Positions 21,472-30,541 of a stretch of 42,792 nucleotides of DNA are shown piece by piece; position 1 is the first letter of the stretch, and every line of letters begins with the position of its first letter. Location of the stretch: NCBI GenBank assembly GCA_902526565.1, contig CABZLP010000006.1:1-42792 (forward strand). The letters are read 5' to 3'. The DNA is from an uncultured Pelagibacteraceae bacterium (GTDB lineage Bacteria > Pseudomonadota > Alphaproteobacteria > Pelagibacterales > AG-422-B15). Below the pieces are notes generated by a model. It had not been told where the DNA came from, ran no database searches, and worked only from the letters and a program-made list of their open reading frames with translations. The translations under genes were made by a program, and so were the position numbers.

Positions 21472-22341
21472 TTGAGCTCGAAAAAAAAAATCATAGTTGA
21501 CAAAGATTCAGCTGGAATAAGGCTAGATAGATTTTTAAAAGAACAACTAGCAGTTCCATTTTCATTAATACAAAAAGAAATCAGACAAAAAAAAATAAAA
21601 GTAAACGAAAAAAAATCAAGTAGTAACTATAGGATAGTTGAGGGCGACCAAATCATAGTATTTAAGAAATATACAACTGATTTTGATAAAAATATAGCTA
21701 TTACAGTTCCAGAAAATCTAAAATCTAAAATTAAGAAATCGATAGTTTTTAGAAATAAAAACTTTGTTGTAATAAATAAATGGAGCGGCATAGCCAGTCA
21801 AAAAGGTTCAAAAATTAATATTTCGATAGATGATTTAATTAAATTTCTTGCATCTGAAAAAGATACACCAAAATTAGTGCATCGATTAGATAAAGATACT
21901 TCTGGATTATTAATCGTTGCTTTAAATCTAAATGCAGCAAGATTTTTTCATAAATTACTATTAAGTAAAAAGATTACAAAAACATATTTTGCAATTGTAA
22001 AGAATAAACCGAAAAATAATAAAGGTACATTTAAAGACAGATTGAGTAAAAAGGGAAAAACTTTGGATGCAAGTACTAAGTATGAAGTGATCAAAGTACT
22101 TAAAAATAATCTTTATTTTCTTAAGCTTCAACCATCTTCAGGAAGGAAACATCAAATTCGCCTGCATTGCTATTTAAATCAATCTCCAATACTAGGGGAT
22201 CAAAAATATTATCAGTATAATAAAGATGCTAATCTTAAAAATTTATTTTTACATGCAGGCCAATTAAAATTTATTGATCAGGATAACAAAAAAGTAATCA
22301 TCAATGCAAAATTACCTTCTCACTTTGAAGAATACTTATAA
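21472..22341 (+). CDS. rluC: RluC/RluD-family 23S rRNA pseudouridine synthase
   Basis: 289-residue enzyme predicted to convert uridine to pseudouridine in 23S rRNA. An S4 RNA-binding domain (about residues 9-62, RLDRFLKEQL) precedes the catalytic domain with HRLDKDTSGLLI, in which Asp140 is the expected catalytic residue, and GRKHQIRLH near the end. The start must be the TTG at 21472: an in-frame stop (TAA 21463-21465) lies nine bases upstream and the S4 domain begins at once. No ribosome site is visible. RluC fits best because of the N-terminal S4 domain and gene size, but RluD cannot be excluded. Confidence 0.85.
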   Translation: MSSKKKIIVDKDSAGIRLDRFLKEQLAVPFSLIQKEIRQKKIKVNEKKSSSNYRIVEGDQIIVFKKYTTDFDKNIAITVPENLKSKIKKSIVFRNKNFVVINKWSGIASQKGSKINISIDDLIKFLASEKDTPKLVHRLDKDTSGLLIVALNLNAARFFHKLLLSKKITKTYFAIVKNKPKNNKGTFKDRLSKKGKTLDASTKYEVIKVLKNNLYFLKLQPSSGRKHQIRLHCYLNQSPILGDQKYYQYNKDANLKNLFLHAGQLKFIDQDNKKVIINAKLPSHFEEYL

Positions 22342-22342
22342 A

Positions 22343-22370
22343 TTGATAATTAAGATATATGATATATTAT
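22343..22370 (+). promoter_or_regulatory. Promoter giving a leaderless pccB mRNA
   Basis: TTGATA (22343-22348), 16-base spacer, TATTAT (22365-22370). The transcription start expected about seven bases after the -10 box falls at 22376-22379, on the pccB ATG (22379). No proper ribosome site lies between; AGAAG at 22371-22375 is too close. Prediction by spacing only. Confidence 0.5.
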
Positions 22371-22378
22371 AGAAGTTC

Positions 22379-23911
22379 ATGACAGATATAATCAAAGAAT
22401 TAGAAAAAAAAAGAGAACAAGCCAAGCTTGGAGGTGGTAAAAAGCGTGTAGATGCTCAGCACGCTAGAGGAAAGTTAACTGCTAGAGAAAGAATAGATAT
22501 CATCATAGATGATGACTCTTTTGAAGAGTATGACATGTATGTAGAACACCGAACAAATGATTTTGGGATGGAAAAACAAAAATATGCTGGTGATGGTGTT
22601 GTTACAGGCAGCGGAAGAATAAACGGGAAACTTGTCTATATATTTAGTCAAGATTTTACAGTATTTGGAGGATCCCTTTCAGAAGCTCATGCAGAAAAAA
22701 TATGCAAAGTTATGGATATGGCAATGAAAGTTGGTGCCCCGATTATAGGAATTAATGACTCAGGTGGAGCAAGAATACAGGAAGGTGTAGCATCACTTGC
22801 TGGCTATGCAGAAGTTTTTAAAAGAAATGTTCTTGCGTCAGGAGTAGTTCCTCAAATATCAGTAATTATGGGACCATGCGCGGGTGGTGCAGTTTATTCT
22901 CCCGCAATGACAGATTTCATCTTTATGGTCAAGAATACTTCTTTTATGTTTGTTACAGGACCGGATGTAGTTAAAACAGTCACACAGGAAAATGTAAGTC
23001 AAGAAGAGCTTGGAGGAGCTAAAACCCATACATCAAAATCGTCGGTTGCTGATGGGGCTTTTAATAATGATATTGAAACTCTTCATGAGGTAAAGAACCT
23101 TATTGATTTATTACCCTCTAGCAATAGAGAGAAATCAACTAATAATAAAAAGGATTTTCAGGACTTAAGTCCCGATTATTCTCTTGATACGCTAGTACCT
23201 GACAATCCAAATAAACCATATGATATGAAGGAGTTGATTACAAAAGTAGTTGACAATAATTATTTTTTTGAAATTCAAAAAGATTATGCAAAAAATATTA
23301 TTACTGGATTTGGAACAGTTGAAGGTAGAACAGTCGGGTTTGTAGCAAACCAACCGTTAGTATTAGCAGGATGCCTTGATATCGACTCTGGTAAAAAAGG
23401 TGGAAGGTTTGTTCGATTTTGTGATTGCTTTAATATACCTATTGTAACCTTTGTTGATGTTCCTGGCTTTTTGCCAGGTGTATCTCAAGAACACAATGGA
23501 ATTATAAAAAATGGTGCGAAATTATTATTTGCCTATGCCGAAGCTACTGTTCCTAAGATAACGATTATAACAAGAAAAGCGTACGGTGGGGCCTACGTTG
23601 TAATGTCATCAAAACATCTGAGGGGAGATATAAATTATGCATGGCCAAGTGCTGAAATTGCAGTAATGGGAGCAAAAGGAGCGACAGAAATTTTATATAG
23701 AAATGAAATTAAGGATAAAGAAAAGATAGAAAAAAGAACTCAGGATTATACAGAACAATTTGCTAATCCCTTCATTGCATCAAAGAGAGGGTTTATCGAC
23801 GATGTAATTAGACCACATTCAACTAGAAAGAGAATAGCAACAGCACTTGAGAATCTAAAAAACAAAGAACTTTCCTTGCCAATTAAAAAACACGACAATA
23901 TTCCACTTTAA
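22379..23911 (+). CDS. pccB: Propionyl-CoA carboxylase beta subunit (carboxyltransferase)
   Basis: 510-residue carboxyltransferase that moves the carboxyl group from biotin to propionyl-CoA, making methylmalonyl-CoA. It has the crotonase-like double domain: [11 protein letters not shown] at the start, [13 protein letters not shown] and [19 protein letters not shown] in the N-half, [10 protein letters not shown] and [11 protein letters not shown] in the C-half. Length and N-terminus match PccB rather than AccD or MccB. It precedes pccA by two bases. Substrate preference is inferred from overall similarity; the acetyl-CoA/propionyl-CoA choice cannot be read securely by eye. Methylmalonyl-CoA mutase is not in this window. 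Confidence 0.92.
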   Translation: MTDIIKELEKKREQAKLGGGKKRVDAQHARGKLTARERIDIIIDDDSFEEYDMYVEHRTNDFGMEKQKYAGDGVVTGSGRINGKLVYIFSQDFTVFGGSLSEAHAEKICKVMDMAMKVGAPIIGINDSGGARIQEGVASLAGYAEVFKRNVLASGVVPQISVIMGPCAGGAVYSPAMTDFIFMVKNTSFMFVTGPDVVKTVTQENVSQEELGGAKTHTSKSSVADGAFNNDIETLHEVKNLIDLLPSSNREKSTNNKKDFQDLSPDYSLDTLVPDNPNKPYDMKELITKVVDNNYFFEIQKDYAKNIITGFGTVEGRTVGFVANQPLVLAGCLDIDSGKKGGRFVRFCDCFNIPIVTFVDVPGFLPGVSQEHNGIIKNGAKLLFAYAEATVPKITIITRKAYGGAYVVMSSKHLRGDINYAWPSAEIAVMGAKGATEILYRNEIKDKEKIEKRTQDYTEQFANPFIASKRGFIDDVIRPHSTRKRIATALENLKNKELSLPIKKHDNIPL

Positions 23912-23913
23912 AA

Positions 23914-25908
23914 ATGATAAAAAAAATTTTGATAGCCAACAGGGGCGAAATAGCCTGCAGAGTGATAAAAACTGCCAAGAAACTAAAAATAAAAACTGTA
24001 GCTGTATATTCTGACGCCGATAAAGATGCGCTATTCGTCAAACAAGCAGACGAGTCCTATTATCTCGGGGGTTCTCAACCAAGTGAATCATATCTTGATG
24101 TAAATAAAATTATATTAATAGCTAAAAAATCAAAATCAGATGCTATTCATCCGGGCTATGGATTCCTATCTGAGAATGCAACATTCGTAAATAGGCTAAA
24201 AAAAGAAAATATTAAGTTCATTGGGCCAAATTCAACGGCAATAAAAAAAATGGGCGACAAAATTGAGTCGAAGAATCTTGCCATAAAATTAAAACTCAAT
24301 GTAATTCCTGGCCATACTGCACCAGTAAAAAATACTTCAGAAGCTCTCAAGATTTCAAAAAAAATTGGATTTCCAGTTCTATTAAAAGCCTCAGCAGGAG
24401 GCGGCGGAAAGGGAATGAGAATTGTAAGAAAAGACAAAGAACTTGAGGAGAACTTTATTGCGGCAAAGAGCGAGTCAAAAAAAAGTTTTGGAGATGATAG
24501 AGTGTTTATTGAGAAATATATTGAGCAGCCAAGACATATAGAAATTCAAATACTTTGCGATAAACATGGAAACCAAATTCATTTAGGTGAAAGGGAATGC
24601 TCAATTCAGCGAAGGTACCAAAAAGTTATTGAAGAATGCCCCTCACCATTTGTTGATGAAGATATGAGATGTGAGATGGCAAGTCAGGCTCTTACACTCG
24701 CTAAAGAGGTTAAGTATGACTCTGCTGGAACTGTTGAATTTGTTGTAGACTCAAAAAAGAATTTTTACTTCTTAGAAATGAATACAAGATTACAAGTTGA
24801 ACATCCTGTAACAGAACTAGTTACAGGTATTGATTTAGTTGAACAAATGATCCTTAGCGCAGATAATAAGAAATTATCTATCCGACAAGAAGATATTGAG
24901 CTAAATGGTTGGTCAGTTGAGTCCCGAATTTATGCAGAGGATCCAACGAAGGAATTTCTTCCCTCTATTGGAAGAGTTACTAGATATATTGAACCCCAAA
25001 AAATTGAAAAAGATTATGAAGTCGTAAGAAATGACACAGGCATTAGCCCGGGTTCAGAAGTTTCATTGTATTATGACCCTATGATTTCGAAATTAGCTGT
25101 TCATAGTAAAGATAGACTAAGTGCAATCAATCTAATGATTAATTCACTTCAAAATTATTATCTTGCTGGATTAGAAAATAATATAGATTTCTTAATAGCT
25201 ATTTTAGAAGATAAAAAGTTTCAAAATGGAGAAATAAGTACAAATTTCATTAAAGAAAAATTTAAGAATGGCTACTCATCAAATTTGACGATGACAGTCG
25301 ATAAGCGCCAAAAATTTGCAATTATTTCAATGCTAATGTTTGCAAAACAATCGTTCAATTTAAGTAATGTTACAAGCAAAAACTTCAGCGTTAAAGTTTC
25401 TGATGACTATCTAGACATTTTCTTGAACGAGGTATTTATTATTGATAATTCGTTGTCATTGTTAATTGAGATAAATAAGAAGAAGATTAAAGTAGAGTCT
25501 TCATTTAATTTAAATCAAAAACTGTGCTCATTCAAAGTAAATGAAGAAATATTTTATTTTAAAATTAATGGCCTTATTAATTTACATACTTCAGATGTTA
25601 GCTTTTTAGATTGTAGGACAAAAACAGTCATAGTTCAAAGTACTCAAAAAAACCTACTTAAGCTAATGCCAAAAGATATAAAAGAAGACTTATCAAAGAA
25701 ATTAATATCACCCATGCCTGGATTGATTAAATCAGTAGATGTTATTGAAGGTCAGAAGATCAAAAACGCTGATCAATTATTAATAATAGAAGCTATGAAA
25801 ATGGAAAATATTCTTAAAAGTGAAAAAGACTGCGTGATTGATAAGATACTTGTTAAGGCCGGTGACAGCGTTAGTGCTGATGAGGAATTGATCTTATTTA
25901 AGAACTAG
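23914..25908 (+). CDS. pccA: Propionyl-CoA carboxylase alpha subunit (biotin carboxylase + biotin carrier)
   Basis: 664-residue alpha subunit. The biotin carboxylase domain (about 1-450) starts IKKILIANRGEIACRVI, has the glycine-rich ATP-grasp loop KASAGGGGKGMRIV, and EMNTRLQVEHPVTELVTGIDLVEQ. A poorly conserved BT-type linker (about 460-590) follows, and the C-terminal biotinyl domain carries EAMKMEN with the biotin-accepting Lys629. Works with PccB in an alpha6beta6 enzyme. The 3' end overlaps the convergent dioxygenase gene by 11 bases. The presence of the BT domain argues for propionyl- or methylcrotonyl-CoA carboxylase, not acetyl-CoA carboxylase; PccB next door favours propionyl. Confidence 0.93.
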   Translation: MIKKILIANRGEIACRVIKTAKKLKIKTVAVYSDADKDALFVKQADESYYLGGSQPSESYLDVNKIILIAKKSKSDAIHPGYGFLSENATFVNRLKKENIKFIGPNSTAIKKMGDKIESKNLAIKLKLNVIPGHTAPVKNTSEALKISKKIGFPVLLKASAGGGGKGMRIVRKDKELEENFIAAKSESKKSFGDDRVFIEKYIEQPRHIEIQILCDKHGNQIHLGERECSIQRRYQKVIEECPSPFVDEDMRCEMASQALTLAKEVKYDSAGTVEFVVDSKKNFYFLEMNTRLQVEHPVTELVTGIDLVEQMILSADNKKLSIRQEDIELNGWSVESRIYAEDPTKEFLPSIGRVTRYIEPQKIEKDYEVVRNDTGISPGSEVSLYYDPMISKLAVHSKDRLSAINLMINSLQNYYLAGLENNIDFLIAILEDKKFQNGEISTNFIKEKFKNGYSSNLTMTVDKRQKFAIISMLMFAKQSFNLSNVTSKNFSVKVSDDYLDIFLNEVFIIDNSLSLLIEINKKKIKVESSFNLNQKLCSFKVNEEIFYFKINGLINLHTSDVSFLDCRTKTVIVQSTQKNLLKLMPKDIKEDLSKKLISPMPGLIKSVDVIEGQKIKNADQLLIIEAMKMENILKSEKDCVIDKILVKAGDSVSADEELILFKN

Positions 25909-26992
25909 ATGCGGTTTTTAATTTGCTCTGAAATATATCTCTATCCATGTAGCCCTGCCTAAAATATCTTTTATTCTCTTGATCTTTGTAACTTTTTCTT
26001 CCATGCAATACTCGATAGTTATCAAGAATTAACATATCACCTGACATTTGTTTAATTTGGATATTATTTTTTGAGTCTTTAATTAAGTCCCAAAATTTTC
26101 TTCTCGCTTTTATATATTCATTTAATCTTTTATGACTTTCATAAGGCATAACTTCTGTTCTATTGTTATATCTTATTTGACAAATATTATTTTCATCGTC
26201 CAATTCAATAAGTTTACATTTATTTTCTAGATAAGCATTTTTGTCAGCGTATCTAAAAAAAGTATTAAATGATGTAAGGGTATCAAAGTATTTTTTATGC
26301 TTTTTTCTTAGAATATTAGCAATATTAAAACCGTCAGTTATAGTATTCTCACCACCATTATTCGCATTTTCAATGCAATGAAGAAAAATATAGCCTTGAG
26401 TTGGAAATCGATAGGGGTTGTCAGTATGATTTTCAAGACCCCTGGTCGTCATAGTCAAATCATAGGCTTTGTTGATATTTTTGACGTCTGCAATTCCACC
26501 CCAATTTGTTTTCTTTACCGGACCAATGAGTTTCATTAATTCATTTAATCCATTTTTCTTTTTAGGTATATTTCTTACTAAACAAAATCCTACTTTTTCA
26601 ACACTGGACATTATATCGAATAGCACTTTATCATTAATATTTTTAAAATTATATTTTGGTATTTTAATATTTTTTTTATTCCAAAGGAATTTATCATCAC
26701 TCACAGACACTTTTTCAATTTGCGAACATATATAGTTTATTTTGTATTTATGTTTAGACTTATCAGAAAATGTTATTGCCAATGTCTCGTTTTTGATTTT
26801 AGCATCAATTATTTTCAATGACGGACTTATTTCAGCCGCTTCAATTAGTAATTGTTTAGTATATGGGTCCCTTATTTCGGTATTATGACTATGTTCATAT
26901 AGCCATTGAGAATTGACTTCATATTTTTTGCCATTTAATAAAATACAAAGTGAATTTTTATTATTTTTTTTTATATTAAGTGCGTACTTCAT
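25898..26992 (-). CDS. Gamma-butyrobetaine/trimethyllysine hydroxylase-like Fe(II)/2-oxoglutarate dioxygenase
   Basis: 364-residue TauD/TfdA-superfamily oxygenase. The double-stranded helix core shows His189-x-Asp191 (ENHTDNPYR), the distal His330 (YRVLHGR) and Arg345 (YFRQGY) for iron and 2-oxoglutarate. The N-terminal domain (about 1-100) resembles the domain of gamma-butyrobetaine dioxygenases (LNGKKYEVNSQWL), but the CPCSxC zinc site found there in many relatives is absent: after WL comes YEHSHNTEIRDPYTKQ. Start at ATG 26992; a TTG at 27004 is less likely. Overlaps lipB by 17 bases and pccA (convergent) by 11. Carnitine synthesis or breakdown of a betaine is possible; the real substrate is unknown. 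Confidence 0.8.
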   Translation of the reverse strand: MKYALNIKKNNKNSLCILLNGKKYEVNSQWLYEHSHNTEIRDPYTKQLLIEAAEISPSLKIIDAKIKNETLAITFSDKSKHKYKINYICSQIEKVSVSDDKFLWNKKNIKIPKYNFKNINDKVLFDIMSSVEKVGFCLVRNIPKKKNGLNELMKLIGPVKKTNWGGIADVKNINKAYDLTMTTRGLENHTDNPYRFPTQGYIFLHCIENANNGGENTITDGFNIANILRKKHKKYFDTLTSFNTFFRYADKNAYLENKCKLIELDDENNICQIRYNNRTEVMPYESHKRLNEYIKARRKFWDLIKDSKNNIQIKQMSGDMLILDNYRVLHGRKSYKDQENKRYFRQGYMDRDIFQSKLKTASSS

Positions 26993-27608
26993 TAAAAGTA
27001 TCAAAAATATTTTTAATTAGAATATCATCAAAGTCTTTAATATCAATATCGAATCCCAAGTCATAGAAACTGGTAACGTATTCACTATCGAGACCGCAAG
27101 GTCTTATCCCTTTATAATGACTAAGGTTAGGATTAATATTTACAGAGAAGCCATGAAAAGTTACCCACTTTTTAAATTTAAGTCCTATGCTTGCAATTTT
27201 ATAATATTTGTTATCCATTTTTTTTACAAATACGCCATGATGTTCGCTCAAGCTAATTCCTTTAATATTGAAAGTATTTAAAGTATTTATAATGATACTT
27301 TCAATTGAAGAAACAAACTTTTTTACGTCCTTTGTTCTATTATTTAAATTAAGCATTAAGTATATAACTCTTTGACCAGGACCATGGTAGGTATACTTGC
27401 CCCCTCTATTTGTTTGAATAACTGGGAAACCCTGTGAATCAAGTAAATCATCTTTATTATCTTTAGAACCGTTGGTATATATAGTTGGATGATTTAGTAT
27501 CCAAACTAATTCAGCCGACTTATTTTCAATTATTTGATTCACCCTATTTTCCATGTTTTTAAGACATTCAAGGTAATCTTCTGGGCAATTACTTATTTTT
27601 AATTCCAT
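26976..27608 (-). CDS. lipB: Octanoyltransferase LipB (lipoate synthesis)
   Basis: 210-residue enzyme that moves octanoyl groups from acyl carrier protein onto lipoyl domains of 2-oxoacid dehydrogenases and glycine cleavage protein. The signature RGGKYTYHGPGQ (residues 68-79), the catalytic lysine in SIGLKFKKWVTFHG (Lys144) and the nucleophilic Cys171 in GIRPCGL are intact. Start ATG at 27608. Divergent from mgtE across 44 bases; overlaps the following dioxygenase gene. lipA is not in the window. Confidence 0.95.
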   Translation of the reverse strand: MELKISNCPEDYLECLKNMENRVNQIIENKSAELVWILNHPTIYTNGSKDNKDDLLDSQGFPVIQTNRGGKYTYHGPGQRVIYLMLNLNNRTKDVKKFVSSIESIIINTLNTFNIKGISLSEHHGVFVKKMDNKYYKIASIGLKFKKWVTFHGFSVNINPNLSHYKGIRPCGLDSEYVTSFYDLGFDIDIKDFDDILIKNIFDTFNEVRT

Positions 27609-27652
27609 GTTTTCCTGGATAATAAACTATTTTAATATACATAAAGGAAATT

Positions 27653-29029
27653 ATGAATGAAATCAGCAGCGATCTTGCTCAAAATGAAAATATCACATTT
27701 AATAACAAACTGATTAATGCGGTCATTGCAAATTGCAATGAAGAAAATAGGAAAAACCTCGAAGATCTTATTGAGCCTTTGCACCCCGCAGATTTAGCAG
27801 ATTTATTTACATTCCTGAATACAGAGCAGCGGTCTTACATTCTTGGAACTCTCAAGGAAGATCGATATACAGAAGTTTTAGCGGAATTAGACGACACTAT
27901 TATTGACGAAACAGTTCAAAATTTAGAGGAACAGAAAGTAGCTAGATCAATCAGTGAAATGGAAACTGATGATGCAATTAATTTGATTGAGTCCTTGGAG
28001 CCTGAATCCAAGAAAAAAATATTAGATCAAGTAAATCCAGCAAATCGTGTTATTTTCGAGGAAAGCCTTAATTACCCTGAAGATACAGCAGGAAGACGAA
28101 TGCAAAAAGAATTTGTATCGATGCCTGGTTTCTGGTCCGTAGGTCAGGCAATTGACTATTTGAGAAAAGAAATAAATTTACCAGATGATTTCTTTGAATT
28201 ATTTATCGTTGATCCATCAAATAAACCATTAGGCAGTGCATCAGTATCCAAAGTACTTCGTTCACAGAGAGATACAAAGCTTAGTGATATTCTTGAAGAT
28301 AGTCCAAAATTCGTCAAGGCCTCTATGGACCAAGAAGAAGTAGCATTATTCTTTGAGCAATATTCATTAGTTTCAGCTGGTGTCGTTGACGATCAAAATC
28401 GATTAATTGGAAGAATAACAGCAGATGATATCGTATGGGTTCTTCAAGAGGAAGCTGAAGAGGATATTCTTAGATTAGGGGGAGTAGCAGAGAGTGAGAT
28501 GAATCAATCTATTGGAAGAGCAACAAAAAGACGGTTTATCTGGCTGTTTCTTAATTTACTAACTGCAATTTTAGCTTCATATGTAATTAGCCTATTCGAT
28601 GCAAGTATTGAAAAAATGGTGGCGCTTGCGGTTTTAATGCCAATAGTTGCTTCTATGGGAGGCAACGCCGGAACCCAGACACTTACTTTAACAGTGCGTT
28701 CTCTTGCAACAAAGGAACTTGTTGAAAATAATAGAAGGAAAGTGTTTATAAAGGAGATTGGAATTTCCATTTTAAACGGATTTATATTTGCAATTCTTAC
28801 CGGCGTAGCCGCATTGATTTGGTTTGAAGATATGTCTCTTTCTATTATTGTAGGCGCAGCAATGATTATTAATATTTTATCAGCCGGATTTTTTGGATTC
28901 CTTATCCCTTATGTTTTCAATAGAATTAAAATTGATCCAGCCCTAGCTTCAAGTGTATTTGTGACAACAATTACAGATGTATTTGGATTTCTGTCATTCT
29001 TGGGGTTAGCTTCAATATATTTATTCTAA
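27653..29029 (+). CDS. mgtE: Magnesium channel/transporter MgtE
   Basis: 458-residue Mg2+ channel of the inner membrane. A cytoplasmic N domain (about 1-135, with repeats such as DLADLFTFLN and the FEESLNYPEDTAGRRM linker to the next domain), then a pair of CBS domains (about 140-265), then five membrane segments (about 293-458). The pore-region GGNAGTQTLTL and the acidic TTITDVFGF in the last segment are conserved. Preceded by AAAGGAA. Its stop overlaps the convergent panC stop by four bases. In the family the CBS and N domains close the pore when cell Mg2+ is high; nothing in the 44-base upstream gap suggests an Mg riboswitch. Confidence 0.95.
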   Translation: MNEISSDLAQNENITFNNKLINAVIANCNEENRKNLEDLIEPLHPADLADLFTFLNTEQRSYILGTLKEDRYTEVLAELDDTIIDETVQNLEEQKVARSISEMETDDAINLIESLEPESKKKILDQVNPANRVIFEESLNYPEDTAGRRMQKEFVSMPGFWSVGQAIDYLRKEINLPDDFFELFIVDPSNKPLGSASVSKVLRSQRDTKLSDILEDSPKFVKASMDQEEVALFFEQYSLVSAGVVDDQNRLIGRITADDIVWVLQEEAEEDILRLGGVAESEMNQSIGRATKRRFIWLFLNLLTAILASYVISLFDASIEKMVALAVLMPIVASMGGNAGTQTLTLTVRSLATKELVENNRRKVFIKEIGISILNGFIFAILTGVAALIWFEDMSLSIIVGAAMIINILSAGFFGFLIPYVFNRIKIDPALASSVFVTTITDVFGFLSFLGLASIYLF

Positions 29030-29859
29030 ATTGGGAAATTATCAATTAAACGAGTACTTCCAATATTTGCCGCAATAAAAATTCTTGATTTTGATTTTAA
29101 AGATTTTCTTTTTTCTAAATTTTCAGTAAGGATTGTTAGGTAGTCAATTTTATCTATACCGTGCATAAGAAGTTCGCGCTTAGCATGAGCTAAAATCTTT
29201 GTGGTATTAAGTTTATTTTTAACTTTAGGGATTATATATTTACATATCTTATTGATTTTATTAGCTATTTTTATTTCATTAATTTCTAAATATTTGTTTC
29301 TAGATGATAGTGGTAATCCATTTTTACTTCTTACAGTTTTAATAGGAATAATGTTGGTACTAAAGTTCAGCTCATCCCTCATTTTTTTTATAACAACTAA
29401 TTGTTGATAATCTTTTTCTCCAAAGAAAGAATTGTGAGCTTGAACAATATCAAACAATTTAATGACTATATTCTTTACACCTGGAAAATAATCAGGCCTA
29501 CTTTTACCACATAAAATTTTTTCTATTTTAAAGTTAGGACATTTATAGAATGTTTTATAATTAAGAATTTTATTTTCGATTGGAAGAAATACTATATCAA
29601 CATCTTCATTTCTTAAAAGGTTTAAATCATTATGAATGGTCCTTGGATAATTTTTAAAATCTTCATTTGGACCAAATTGAGACGGGTTAATGAAAATGCT
29701 TACAATTCTAATTGAATTCTTTTTCTTTGCCTTTTGTATCAACTTCACGTGCCCCAAGTGAAGAGCTCCCATAGTCGGAATAAAATTAATAATTAAACCA
29801 TTTTTTTTAGATTCTTTAATTTTTCTTTTTAAATATTCAATGCTTTTAATAATTTTCAT
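29026..29859 (-). CDS. panC: Pantothenate synthetase
   Basis: 277-residue ATP-dependent ligase joining pantoate and beta-alanine, the last step to pantothenate (coenzyme A precursor). HLGH (residues 34-37) in FIPTMGALHLGHVKLI, NPSQFGPNEDF, FFGEKDYQQL (145-154) and SSRN (185-188) are conserved. An oddity is RPDYF (121-125) where most members have RPGHF. Start at ATG 29859, four bases after the stop of the upstream diesterase gene; a TTG at 29883 would overlap it. Last gene of the five-gene minus-strand operon. panB and panD are not in the window. Confidence 0.94.
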   Translation of the reverse strand: MKIIKSIEYLKRKIKESKKNGLIINFIPTMGALHLGHVKLIQKAKKKNSIRIVSIFINPSQFGPNEDFKNYPRTIHNDLNLLRNEDVDIVFLPIENKILNYKTFYKCPNFKIEKILCGKSRPDYFPGVKNIVIKLFDIVQAHNSFFGEKDYQQLVVIKKMRDELNFSTNIIPIKTVRSKNGLPLSSRNKYLEINEIKIANKINKICKYIIPKVKNKLNTTKILAHAKRELLMHGIDKIDYLTILTENLEKRKSLKSKSRIFIAANIGSTRLIDNFPI

Positions 29860-29863
29860 ATTC

Positions 29864-30541
29864 TTAAATCTGTAAATTTTCAAAAATACAATTATCAGCT
29901 AGCTTTTGTGATAACTTTAGCTTTTCTTTATTATTAATTGTCCACGTTAAAGTCGGCAAATTATTTTTACGAAGCTCCTGAACATCCATACTTTCTAAAT
30001 TATTTATATCAACTGCTATAAAATCTATATTTAATTCTTTTACCATATTTTTCTTTATCTCGTTGCTACTTAGAATAAGACCCGTCTTATAATAGGGAGC
30101 ATTATCTCGAAACCATTCACACGCCTTTCGGTCAAATGATTGAAATGCAACTTCTCCCTGATATGTTCTTGTTAATTCAACTAATCTTTCCTCGATAATC
30201 GGATTAAAATTAGACTTTATCTCTATTAAAATAGGCACACGAGAATTAACTTGATAAAACATTTCTTCTAATGTTGGTATTTTTGACTTTGAGTCTAATA
30301 AGTTAATTTGCCTCAACTCATTACTAGGTATTTCAGCAACATTTTTTTCCAAATTACACAATCTTTTTAAGCTATAATCATGAAATACAATCACTTCATG
30401 ATCTTTAGATAAAACAACGTCACATTCTATAGCAAAATTATTTTTAATTGCATTTTCAAAAGCTTCTAAGGAATTTTCAATTATATAATTTTTTTTATGA
30501 AGTCCTCGATGAGCGATTGGCCTCTTTAGGAATTCTTTCAT
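29864..30541 (-). CDS. Glycerophosphodiester phosphodiesterase family protein
   Basis: 225-residue TIM-barrel phosphodiesterase. The motif residues are all present: His11-Arg12 (IAHRGLH), Glu22-Asn23 (ENSLEAF), Glu39-x-Asp41 (IECDVVLSKD) and His54-Asp55 (VFHDYSLKRL). Members hydrolyse glycerophosphodiesters to glycerol 3-phosphate and alcohol, recovering phosphate and glycerol from lipid head groups. No signal peptide, so cytoplasmic, like UgpQ. Overlaps the RidA-like gene by four bases (ATGA) and precedes panC by four, clearly one transcript. Confidence 0.9.
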   Translation of the reverse strand: MKEFLKRPIAHRGLHKKNYIIENSLEAFENAIKNNFAIECDVVLSKDHEVIVFHDYSLKRLCNLEKNVAEIPSNELRQINLLDSKSKIPTLEEMFYQVNSRVPILIEIKSNFNPIIEERLVELTRTYQGEVAFQSFDRKACEWFRDNAPYYKTGLILSSNEIKKNMVKELNIDFIAVDINNLESMDVQELRKNNLPTLTWTINNKEKLKLSQKLADNCIFENLQI

